Below are positions 42,976 to 51,829 of a stretch of DNA of 64,000 nucleotides, in pieces. Numbering within the stretch: the stretch's first letter is position 1; every line of letters begins with the position of its first letter. Under the pieces are notes generated by a model. That model was not told the DNA's origin. It searched no databases and saw only the letters and a list, made by a program, of their open reading frames with translations. The stretch lies in assembly GCF_014489495.1 (NCBI RefSeq), contig NZ_CP060780.1, positions 1,933,001 to 1,997,000 on the forward strand. Reading direction: 5' to 3'. The stretch is from Sphingomonas daechungensis. Lineage in GTDB: Bacteria > Pseudomonadota > Alphaproteobacteria > Sphingomonadales > Sphingomonadaceae. The position numbers and the translations under genes are program-made.

Positions 42976-44602
42976 TCAGGCGCCTTTCGTAGTAGTAAAG
43001 GATTCCAGCGTCGCATCCGGGAACGCTTCGAACGCAGCTCGCACGGCCGGATCAGCGAGCACTTCCGACCGAACGCGCTCCTCGGCCATTTTCTCCCGGT
43101 CATGCAAGGACGGCTCTCCGGCCTCGTCCGAGAGCGAGACCTGCCATGCCTTGCCAGTTGCCTCCTTGAGCGCGGCGGCAAGGTCACGCGGCCAGTCCGT
43201 CCCAAGCGGCCGCATCGGCTTCAGGACGAGTTCCGGGGGAGCGAAGCGCACGAGGCCGACTTGGTCGTGGAGCTGTACTGCGAGCTGATGCTTCCCGCGT
43301 GCTTCGAGCAGCGCGACTAGGCCCGGCAAATCTGACGGAACTTGCGCAGTGATTCCGCTCGGTTTCGCCTGCGAAGTGGGTATTACCGGCGATCCAGCCG
43401 CCTCCCCGAGAGGCGGGAGAGGACGCTGGCCGGGTCAGGAAGATCAGCCGCGTGAATCAGGCGAAGGAGCGCCATCATCGCCGCCTCACGCGGGTCAGGC
43501 GCGACCTGGACATCGGCAAGGCCCTTCAGGAGCATCTGCCAGACACGATGGATCTGCGCCCAGCCGAGCTGGTTGGCGAGTCTCTCGGCTGCTTCGCGTT
43601 GCTCTGCGGGAAGAGCTTCGGGGCTTGCGCCCGCCTTTGTGCGGGTCGCGAGGTGAAGCTCCTCCATCAGCCCACGGACGAGAGACGCCGGGTCGATACC
43701 GAGGTCATGCGCTTCGTCGAGATCGGCGAGCGTGGCACCGGCATCACCTGTAAGGACGTGCTCCAGCAGCCGCCGAATGCGTCCCCGATCAGCTAGGCCG
43801 AGCATGTCCCGGACCTGTTCCGCGGTAACGGTGCCGCCGCCATGTGCAATCGCCTGGTCGAGGATGGACAGGCCATCGCGTGCCGAGCCCTCGGCCGCGC
43901 GCGCGATCATCCGAAGGGCATCGTCCTCGACAGTAACGCCTTCCGCCTTGGACACCTCCGCAAAGTGAGCCGCGAGCTTCTCAGCAGGAATGCGACGGAG
44001 GTCGAAGCGCTGCGTTCGCGACAGGACCGTTAGCGGCACCTTGTCGACCTCGGTCGTAGCGAACAGGAATTTCACATGCTCAGGCGGTTCCTCAAGAGTC
44101 TTCAACAACGCGTTGAAGGCGTTCTTGGAAAGCATGTGGACTTCGTCGATGATGTAGATCTTGTAGCGCGCATTGACCGAGGCATAACGGACCGCGTCGA
44201 TGATCTCACGGACATCGTCCACACCGGTGTGTGACGCGGCGTCCATTTCGATCACATCAATGTGTCGCCCTTCGGCAATCGCCTTGCACTGTTCACATAC
44301 GCCGCACGGATTGATCGTCGGACCGCCGAGCCCATCGGTGCCGACGCAGTTGAGCGCCTTCGCAACAAGACGCGCCGTTGAGGTCTTCCCCACTCCGCGA
44401 ACGCCGGTAAGCAGGAACGCGTGCGCGATCCGGCCGCGCTCGATCGCGTTGGCGAGGGTTTGCACCATCGCATCCTGGCCGATCAGCTCGGAGAAATTCT
44501 GAGGACGATACTTCCGCGCCAGCACGCGATACGGGATCCGGGAGCCGTTTTGGGCACCTCAGGCAAGTCTAGGCCGAGGCCAAGCGATTCGGGTTCGTCC
44601 AT
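42976..44602 (-). CDS. dnaX: DNA polymerase III subunits gamma/tau (frame-broken)
   Basis: This is the clamp-loader ATPase, about 540 residues. After a ~30-residue N-terminal extension (ATG at 44602) comes YRVLARKYRPQNFSELIGQ, Walker A LTGVRGVGKTSTARL, the zinc cysteines in PCGVCEQCKAI, YIIDEVHMLSKNAFNALLKTLEEPP (Walker B) and LSRTQRFDLRRI (sensor 1 region). The tau-specific C-terminal region ends at 42976. Breaks are near 44540 and 43405, each a missing base. The one at 43405 falls at the start of the tau tail, where some bacteria use programmed -1 shifting to make gamma, but there is no A-run slippery site here, so I treat it like the others. Confidence 0.93.
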
Positions 44603-44649
44603 CAGTTACGGTTTAGGAGCGCTGAAGGGTCCGCGCCAAGGCTTGAAGG

Positions 44650-44740
44650 TGGGAGCCGGAACGACCCGAGACGAAATCGTTGTGGCTGCTTCCTTCCGGA
44701 TCTGACCAGGTTGGCGACAGCCTCGTCCGCCCGACTCCCG
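44650..44740 (-). ncRNA. ffs: Signal recognition particle RNA (4.5S, small bacterial type)
   Basis: Minus-strand RNA of roughly 90-95 nt. The ends pair: GGGAGTCGG (5') with CCGGCTCCC (3'). The apical domain carries the invariant SRP core CTGGTCAGATCCGGAAGGAA with the GGAA tetraloop and then GCAGCCA. It binds Ffh and targets membrane proteins to SecYEG. The adjacency to dnaX is seen in many alphaproteobacteria. Ends are read from base pairing and may be off by a few bases. Confidence 0.93.
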
Positions 44741-44852
44741 CGGCGCATATGGGTCAAGACCCTGGGACACGCAAGGTCGCCACCGGTCATCACTTCATGG
44801 ATCATTCACGAGAGCTGCAGAATGTCGCAATGCCCGAGCCGGAGACTTCCGC

Positions 44853-45568
44853 ATGCTTCTTCTCGCCTTGATTCCTTTTCTCGCATCCGCAGCGCAGGCA
44901 GAGGAACCGTCCGATCCTATCGTCGTCACGGCATATCCCTGGGCGCCGTTCATCAGCCCGATGGGTGAGCCGTTCCGATCACGCGGGCCTGATGATGATC
45001 CGTTTGTACGCTGGTTCTACCAGGTAGACCGGAATCGTGACGGAGTGCTGACCTCCGACGAGATGCGTATCGACGCAGACACGTTCTTCGCCAAGATTGA
45101 CGCCAACCAGGACGGCAGGATCGATTCCGAGGAACGCATGGCTTACGAAGCCCAAATCGCACCGGAAGTTCAATCTAGCTCGAATTGGAAGCTCACGCAC
45201 CAGGAAAGCGCCGCACAGCGCCAGTCCGGCGATCACTCCAAGGATAGCGAACGACATCGGCGATGGGCGAATGACATCGACGGATACCAGCCGGACGGCC
45301 TCCAGGGAGCGGCCCGCTACGGCCTGCTCAATCTCCCCGAACCTGTTGCTGGCGCGGATGCGGATTTCGACCGATATGTGACGCTGGAAGAGTTTCGGAG
45401 CGCCGCCTCATATCGCTTTCAGCTGCTCGACAGCGACCACTCTGGCAAACTGACAATGGACAACCTCAAACCTCTGATTCCTTCCCGGCCGAAGGAAGGA
45501 AAGCGCATCAAGCGCCGCAAGAATGCCCCGACACGAGGATCGGACTCCCCCTGCCGGAGGGGAACTAG
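44853..45568 (+). CDS. Exported EF-hand calcium-binding protein (frame-broken near 45525)
   Basis: This periplasmic protein of about 238 residues has a signal peptide (MLLLALIPFLASAAQA) and at least two good EF-hand loops, DRNRDGVLTSDE and DANQDGRIDSEE (about residues 65-105). Two weaker ones lie near residues 170-200, DADFDRYVTLEE and DSDHSGKLTMDN. The tail is basic (KRIKRRKN). One C missing near 45525 shifts the last residues; corrected, it ends DTRIGLPLPEGN at 45568, facing the ferredoxin gene. Probable role in calcium binding at the envelope; partner unknown. Confidence 0.85.
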
Positions 45569-45582
45569 GTTCTCGACGACGT

Positions 45583-45918
45583 CTAGCCGTAAAGCCAATT
45601 CTTCGACCCCGCCGGGATGCGGACGTCGAGAGTCTCCATATCCTCGGTCAGGATGATCTGGCAGGCGAGCCGCGACGTTCGCGTCGCGTGCGCCGCAAGA
45701 TCGAGGAGATCTTCCTCCTCGTCGCTCGCTCGCAGAAGCTTCTCGAAGTCGGCTTTGTCGACGATCACATGGCAGGTCGAACAGGCCATCACACCCTCGC
45801 ACGCGCCCTCCAGAGGTTGTTTGGCTGCCCAGGCAATGTCGAGCAGGCGCTGTCCCGGCTTGGCCTCGACTTCCTTGTCCAGCGTGCCGTCTGGCTTGTG
45901 AAAGCGGATCTTGATCAT
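45583..45918 (-). CDS. fdx: Adrenodoxin-type [2Fe-2S] ferredoxin
   Basis: This intact 111-residue ferredoxin has cluster cysteines in GACEGVMACSTCHV and a fourth in SRLACQIILTED, the vertebrate-type (adrenodoxin-like) pattern used in Fe-S assembly and P450 electron transfer. The start overlaps the upstream desulfurase stop as ATGA, so a role as reductant in Fe-S biogenesis is likely. Confidence 0.93.
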   Translation of the reverse strand: MIKIRFHKPDGTLDKEVEAKPGQRLLDIAWAAKQPLEGACEGVMACSTCHVIVDKADFEKLLRASDEEEDLLDLAAHATRTSRLACQIILTEDMETLDVRIPAGSKNWLYG

Positions 45919-47024
45919 GCAGCGAGCCCTTGCTGGGCGCGGGCTGCCGCATCGATGCGGTTCAAAGCCTCGATAATTTCTTCTGCGGATGTGTATCGCC
46001 CGAACCCGAGCCGGATTGACGAGCGGGCATCACGATCGCTGAGCCCGATTGCCCGAAGCACATGGCTCGGCCGGCCGGAACCGCTGGCGCAGGCACTCCC
46101 GAGAGAGAAAGCGATTTCGCGCTCGTCCGCGATGATCCGGGCCACGTCCACGTCCGGCAAACACAGGTTGAGGTTGCCGTGGTAGCGCCGAGTCATGCTT
46201 CCGTTGACGGTCCAGTCGGGTAGCGTTGACGAAGCTGCGGTGTTCCACAGTCGCTCGACGTGATCTTGATCGGCTTGCCGCCGTTCCGAAGCTAGCTTGG
46301 CCGCTGCGCCAAACCCTACGCACAGTGCGGGCGAGAGCGTTCCCGACCGGATGCCGAGTTCTTGGCCCCGCCGTGGATGAGCGGCGCCGGCTCGGCACCC
46401 TGCCTCATCCATAGCGCTCCAATGCCCTTCGGACCGTGGATCTTGTGAGCCGAGACCGCGACGAGGTCCGGACCTTCGGGAATATCGACGCGGCCAAGCC
46501 CTGAACCGCGTCGCAGAGCATCAACGCCCCGAACTCGTGCGCAAGTCTCGAAATTTCTCCGATGGGTTGAATGACGCCAATCTCGTTGTTGACGAGCATG
46601 ACGGCGACAATCGCCACGTTCTCATCCACGGCGGCTTTGACGTCGTCCAGATCGAGCAACCCTTCCGAACCGACCGGAAGCCTCGTGACGTCATAGCCCT
46701 GCCTTCCAGCCACTCGCAGGTATCCAGCACCGCCGCATGCTCGGTGGCAACGGTGACAATGCGGTTTCGCCCTCCGCGCGCCCTAGCGTGCCCTTGAGCG
46801 CCCAGTTTAGAGCCTCCGTCGCGCCCCCAGTGAAGGCAATCCGTCCACCATGCAGGCCAATCGCCTCGTCGACCTGCTTGCGGGCCACGTCGATCGCTGC
46901 ATCGGCTTCTCGCCCCAGCGCGATGGCGAATGTGGATTGGCAAACTTCTCCTCGATCCACGGCTGCATCGCGTCCGCGACCTCGGGCGCAAGGGGGTGGT
47001 CGCCTGGTAATCGAGGTAGATCAT
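45915..47024 (-). CDS. Cysteine desulfurase (IscS/NifS family), downstream copy (six frame breaks)
   Basis: This PLP enzyme takes sulfur from cysteine. The corrected chain is about 370 residues: [16 protein letters not shown], then [55 protein letters not shown], the PLP-lysine [13 protein letters not shown], and the catalytic-Cys loop [17 protein letters not shown]. At least six single-base losses are needed (near 46990, 46945, 46770, 46700, 46505 and 46375), the densest in the window, so a true pseudogene cannot be excluded, though every motif survives. It overlaps the ferredoxin start; a second desulfurase lies directly upstream. Confidence 0.85.
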
Positions 47025-48095
47025 GCGGCCTTGGAAACTGCTCGTTCGCGAATCCGCAGCCATTCGCTGAGAAATCGGTCGACCTCTGCTTCGCCAGTAT
47101 CCGGGCCGAAGCTCACGCGCACGAAGCAGGAGGCGATCTCGGGCGGCAGGCCCATGGCTTCCAGCACCAGGCTGGGCTTCATGCTTCCCGATGAACAGGC
47201 GCTTCCCGCCGACACCGCAATACCGGCAAGATCGAACTGCACCAGCTGCGTTGAGCTAGCGACGCCTGGCATCGCATAAGCTCCGATGATTGAAACCCGC
47301 GAGACGTCCGCACCGATCACGACACCACCCGCAGCGACAATTTCATGTTCAAGCCGCGCTCGCAGGCTCTTCAGCCGCTCCATGTCGTAAGGCCGGGCAG
47401 CGAGAGCCGCAGCAAATCCTGCGGCGCACGGCACATCCTGCGTGCCTCGGCGATAGCCCTTTTCCTGGCCGCCGACTGGCGCCAGCGTTCCGAGATCCTT
47501 GACCAGCAGCACACCAACGCCCGGCGGACCGCCGAGCTTGTGGGCGCACGCAGCGATGAAATCGGCATCCGGCAGCGGGATCTTGCCGGCCCTTGAGCGC
47601 AATCCGCAAGCAGAAGCGATCCCGCAGCACGAATGCGTGGCGCCAGTCGTTCCAGCGGCTGAATGATCCCGGTCTCGTTATTGACCTGCTGAATGGCGAT
47701 CAGCGTCCGCCCTTCGGCGAGGATTGCATCGAGCGCCTCTTCGTCAATCAGGCCGTTCGATTGAACCGGGATGACCTTTGAGCCCGTGCCCATGGAATGA
47801 GGCACGATGGCATGCTCAGTCGCGCCATGGGCTCTGTTCGGCACTCGCGCCCGCCTCGCGGCGATTTCCACAGCCTCACTAGCGCCGGACGTCAGAATGG
47901 TCTCACCGCGCCAGCCAAGCACATCGGCAATCGTCCGGCGCGCCTTCTCCAACGAAGAACGAGCGGCACGACCCTCAGCATAGGGCGAATTTGGGTTCCC
48001 CAGGTCCTCAGCGCGTCGGCAATTGCCGCCTGCGCTGCCGGGAGCACATGCGTGGTTGCCGCGTGATCGAGGTGGATGCGAGTCTTACGAGTCAA
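47021..48095 (-). CDS. Cysteine desulfurase (IscS/NifS family), upstream copy (frame-broken)
   Basis: This second desulfurase has about 358 residues and diverges from its neighbour. Motifs are RIHLDHAATTHVLPAA, TSGASEAVEIAARRA, EHAIVPHSMG, QQVNNETGIIQPL, LLADCAQ, PLP-lysine in ACAHKLGGPPGVGVLLV, and the Cys loop SAGSACSSGSMKPSLVL. Breaks near 47985 and 47600 are single missing bases (a G and a C run). No ATG fits; a TTG at 48095 is the best start. The stop overlaps the start of the second copy. Divergent alpha/beta hydrolase gene 113 bases away. Confidence 0.88.
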
Positions 48096-48208
48096 AACGC
48101 CCGGATTTCCTGCAATTGCCAGTTGAAGCGGCACCCCTATATAGGAGCCGCCGCCGCGGTGCACCCGCACTCGCGGCCAACAGTCGTTACGCGAGCTACA
48201 AAACATTC

Positions 48209-48878
48209 ATGCCTGAAGTTATTTTCCCAGGGCCGGACGGCCGTCTCGAAGGTCGTTTTCACCCCGGCACACGTCCGCGCGCACCGGTAGCGATGATCCT
48301 GCATTCGCACCCGCAAGCGGGCGGCACGATGAACAACAAGATCGTGCAATTGCTCTATCAAACCTTCGTGAAGCGCGGCTTCGCAACCTTGCGGTTCAAC
48401 TTCCGCGGAGTCGGCAAGAGCCAGGGCACATTCGACAACGGCATCGGCGAACTCAGCGACGCAGCTTCCGCCCTTGATTGGGTGCAGCAGATACATCCGG
48501 AAGCGGAGACCACCTGGATCGCCGGCGTCAGCTTCGGCGCGTGGATCGGAATGCAACTCTTGATGCGCCGCCCGGAAATCCGCGGCTTTATCTCCATCGC
48601 GCCGCCGGCGAACATGTACGACTTCAGCTTCCTCGCGCCCTGCCCTCCTCGGGCATCATCATCCAGGGCGAGGCGGACGAAGTCGTGACGCCAAGCGCCG
48701 TCCAAAAGCTCGTCGACAAGCTGCGTACGCAGCGGCACATCACCATTCATCACGATACGATCCAGGCGCGAACCACTTCTTTGCGAACGAGCTCGACTTG
48801 CTGATGAAGAGCGTCGACGACTATCTCGACATGCGGCTGGCGACCGACAAGCCGGCGCCTGCGATCACCAAGCGCTAA
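48209..48878 (+). CDS. Alpha/beta hydrolase, COG2945-like (frame-broken)
   Basis: This serine hydrolase of about 222 residues opens VIFPGPDGRLEGRFHPGT, then MILHSHPQAGGTMNNKIV, the family's FATLRFNFRGVGKSQGTFDNG and nucleophile elbow VSFGAWIGM (Gly-Val-Ser-Phe-Gly). Near the end are the acidic residue region GEADEVVTP and a His in ANHFFANELDLLM (corrected). Losses near 48640 and 48765. Substrate unknown. In several alphaproteobacteria this family lies beside cysteine desulfurase/suf genes, as here. Confidence 0.88.
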
Positions 48879-49042
48879 ATCGTCCAGATCAGGACGTTTC
48901 CGACCAGCACGGCCGCGGCGACCAGCATGAGGGCGCCGCGCCATCTGGTCGGCTTGGCCATGGCCAGCTTCACTCCGCCGATCGCGAGGAGGAAAGCTGC
49001 GATCATCGTGATCGCCAATGCCGCCGAACCAAATCCCTGCAA
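48875..49042 (-). CDS. Small two-helix membrane protein (55 aa)
   Basis: This short, previously easy-to-miss frame starts at a TTG (49042), behind GGGAG with about seven bases between. It encodes two hydrophobic helices, AALAITMIAAFLLAIGGVKLA and ALMLVAAAVLVGNVLIW (each given in part), separated by a basic KPTRWRG turn. It fills the gap exactly: its stop overlaps the stop of the alpha/beta hydrolase. No family recognised. Confidence 0.6.
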   Translation of the reverse strand: MQGFGSAALAITMIAAFLLAIGGVKLAMAKPTRWRGALMLVAAAVLVGNVLIWTI

Positions 49043-49084
49043 TTCACTGCTCCCGTTTCACTAAGGCTTAACCGCTGCGAGTGC

Positions 49085-49348
49085 ATGACGCCATTCATGC
49101 CGACCAATGAGCAGCAGGCGCGCCTCGAAGAGGCATTCGACAAGATCGAGGAAACGATCCTGCCGTGCATCGCAATGATGCTTGAGACCCTGCTGGAAGC
49201 GTCGGAGGGCGTCGCAAAGACCGATCCCAAGGTTCTCGCTGCTGAGCTACAGACCTTGGCGGCCGAGCTTGAGGAACTTACTCGCGCGGTCGAACGCAGC
49301 AGCCCGGTTCATCTCGAACCTGGAGAGTACAAGACCGCAGCGGCTTAA
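49085..49348 (+). CDS. Small alpha-helical hypothetical protein (87 aa)
   Basis: This is a small, acidic, almost wholly helical protein with no signal peptide or membrane segment. Heptad-like Leu/Glu spacing in LAAELQTLAAELEELTRAVE suggests a coiled coil, and the first half is EEQQARLEEAFDKIEE-like. It starts at ATG 49085; weak RBS. The stop overlaps the stop of the convergent dehydratase gene, and codon usage looks like the neighbours, which supports a real gene. I do not recognise the family. Confidence 0.65.
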   Translation: MTPFMPTNEQQARLEEAFDKIEETILPCIAMMLETLLEASEGVAKTDPKVLAAELQTLAAELEELTRAVERSSPVHLEPGEYKTAAA

Positions 49349-50298
49349 GCCTGCTCTGCCACGATCTGTGCGTGGAGCACTGGATCGATATTCCCGCCCG
49401 ACAGAACGACAACGGTTCCTTCCACGGACGCGATTTCGCCTGACAGCAGTGCCGCCAGCGCGATCGCACCACCCGGTTCGACCACGAGCTGATGCTTTTC
49501 CCACGCCCATCGTACAGCGTCCCGGACAGCGCCTTCGCTGGCGGTCACCGCTCTCACTTGCCGATCCTGCAGAATTCCGAAGGTGATCGGCGACACGTGG
49601 GGCGTTTGCAGCGCATCGCAGAGGGTCGCGGGCGCATCGACTCCCACCGGGACGATTTTCCCCTGGGCCAGCGAGTTTTTCATGTCGTCCCAGCCTTCCG
49701 GCTCGACGATGACGATCTCCGCCTCCGGGCAAGCCAATGCGATGCCTGACGCCAATCCTCCACCGCCGCACGGCACGATAATGCGCTTGGGCGCCGTCGG
49801 CATTTGCTCGAGGATCTCGAGCCCGCCGTCCCTTGCCCGCGACAATGTGCACATCGTCGAAGCTCGGAACGACCGTGCCGCCGGTTTCGCCCGAGATTTG
49901 AGCGGCAATTCCTTCGCGGCTCTCGCGATAACGGTCGAAAAAGACGATCTCGGCGCCTTCGGCTCTCGTTCCCTCGACCTTCACGGCCGGAGCGTCTTTC
50001 GGCATGACGATGATCGCCGGAATCCCCAGCCGTCTGGCCGCGATCGCCACACCCCGCGCATGATTTCCCGACGAGAAGGCGACCACGCCGCGCTGTCGTT
50101 CGTCTTCGGAAAGCTGAAGTAACCGATTGCTTGCACCCCTCAGCTTGAAAGCTCCTCCGGTCTCCAGGCATTCGCATTTGAGCCAGATTCGCTGCCCCGA
50201 ACCTCGGATTCGATCAAGGGCGTGCGTTCAATCGAACCGGCAATGCGCTTGCCCGCCGTGATGACGTCCTCTCGAGTGACTTTCTCCGTCTCGCTCAA
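49345..50298 (-). CDS. Threonine/serine dehydratase-like PLP enzyme (frame-broken)
   Basis: This fold-type II PLP enzyme of the serine racemase/threonine dehydratase group has about 318 residues. It contains ERTPLIES near the start, the PLP lysine in ETGGAFKLRGASNR (corrected frame), SSGNHARGVAIAARRLGI, and the phosphate loop PCGGGGLASGIAL. It ends VVLSGGNIDP. No ACT regulatory domain, so the catabolic/short type. Breaks lie near 50190 and 49840. The start is uncertain: TTG at 50298 reads LSETEKVTREDVITAGKRIAG, a normal opening, but there is no clear RBS. Confidence 0.85.
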
Positions 50299-50383
50299 CT
50301 CTCTGATTTCCTTGCTGTTTCGTTCAACCGTTGCAGAACGGCGACAAAAGTTCCGCTTCGCGAATTAAGGCTTCCGAAAAATC

Positions 50384-50412
50384 TTTACTTGAGGGTACCC
50401 CCTACATATATC
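50384..50412 (+). promoter_or_regulatory. Candidate promoter of the polyamine gene pair
   Basis: TTTACT (50384-50389) and TATATC (50407-50412) are spaced 17 bases and each match the sigma70 consensus at four of six positions, in a locally AT-richer patch of the 190-base gap. It would start a transcript around 50419, about 70 bases before the decarboxylase TTG. Confidence 0.4.
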
Positions 50413-50489
50413 GCGCTCCCGCTGCCCCATGGGACTTCCAACCGCAAGGCAGCTCTTTCGTCGAACTACCCAGTTGGAGGTCCCTTGAG

Positions 50490-51711
50490 TTGCACAAGCA
50501 TCATCGCGCGCTGGGGCTAGCTGCCGCCCTTTCGGCAACCCGGTTGCCGACATCGCAAATAGCCGACCGGTTCAGCCGGTTACGCTTCTCCGCCCGCATG
50601 CTGCGCGCCGCGCGGCACGTTTCTTCGTGGACAAGTTCCCTGGGCGGTCGCTGTACGCGGTGAAGGCGAATCCGTCGCCGTCGCTGTTGCAGATCCTGTG
50701 GGAAGAAGGCGTCACTCACTACGACGTCGCGTCGATCGGCGAGGTTCGCTTGGTCCACGAGACGCTGCCCGAGGCTGTGCTCTGCTTCATGCACCCGGTG
50801 AAGGCCGCCGAGGCGATCGCCGAGGCCTATTTCGAGCATGGCGTGAAGACCTTCAGCCTCGACACGCTCGAGGAACTGGAGAAGATCGTCGAGGCGACGT
50901 CAAAGGATGGCGCGGCGGCGACCGATCTCAACCTGCTCGTCCGGCTCCAGGTCAACAACGAGCACGCCAAGCTCAGCCTCGGCGCGAAGTTCGGTGCGCA
51001 GGCCGAAGACGTGAAGGCACTGCTCTTCGCCGCTCGCCAGGCCTCCGACGCGCTCGGCATCTGCTTCCACGTCGGCAGCCAGGCGATGTCGCCTGCCGCC
51101 TACGCTGAAGCCATGGGCCGCGTTCGTGACGCGATCGTCGAAGCGGCGGTCACCGTCGACATCGTCGATGTCGGCGGCGGCTTCCCGTCGACCTATCCGG
51201 GCATGGAGCCCCGCCGCTCGAGGCCTATTTCGACGTCATCCACTCGACGTTCGAAGCGCTGCCAATCAGCTATTCGGCGGAGCTTTGGTGCGAGCCGGGC
51301 CGTGCGCTGTGCGCCGAATATGCGAGCCTGCTGGTCCGCGTCGAAAAGCGCCGTGGCAGCGAGTTGTACATCAACGACGGTGCCTATGGCGCCCTGTTCG
51401 ACGCGGCGCACATCGGCTGGCGTTACCCGGTCCGGCTCGTGACGGAGCATGAGACGCCGGTTCGCCCGATGGACTTCAGCTTTTACGGGCCGACCTGCGA
51501 CGACCTCGACCACATGACGGGACCGTTCCAGCTTCCGGGCGACGTTGCTGCCGGCGACTACATCGAAGTCGGAATGCTGGGCGCCTATGGCTGCGCAATG
51601 CGCACCGCCTTCAACGGCTTCGGCGCCGAGCGCACCGAGATCGTCGAGGACGAGCCGATGGCGACGCTCTACGGCGGCCAGCTCGCTCAATCGAACGTGG
51701 TGACGCTGTAA
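50490..51711 (+). CDS. Ornithine/lysine decarboxylase, fold III PLP type (frame-broken)
   Basis: This eukaryote-like ornithine decarboxylase family enzyme has about 407 residues. PLP lysine is in RSLYAVKANPSPSLLQ, then FHVGSQAMSP, VDIVDVGGGFPSTYPG, AELWCEPGRALCAEYASLL, INDGAYGALFD and the catalytic Cys in FSFYGPTCDDLDHM. The likely start is TTG 50490 with GGAGG nine bases ahead. Breaks lie near 50535 and 51215. It makes putrescine (and possibly cadaverine), the substrate the next gene product would be expected to use. The two are separated by ~118 bases and read together. Confidence 0.9.
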
Positions 51712-51829
51712 GGAACCCTCCTCTCCTGCTCGCGTAGGCGGGAATGGGGTGAGGCTGTCCCCCGCTAACAAAACGACATGCCCTTTTCCGATGTCGAGCC
51801 TATAGGCGCGGCAACCATTGGAGCATGAC

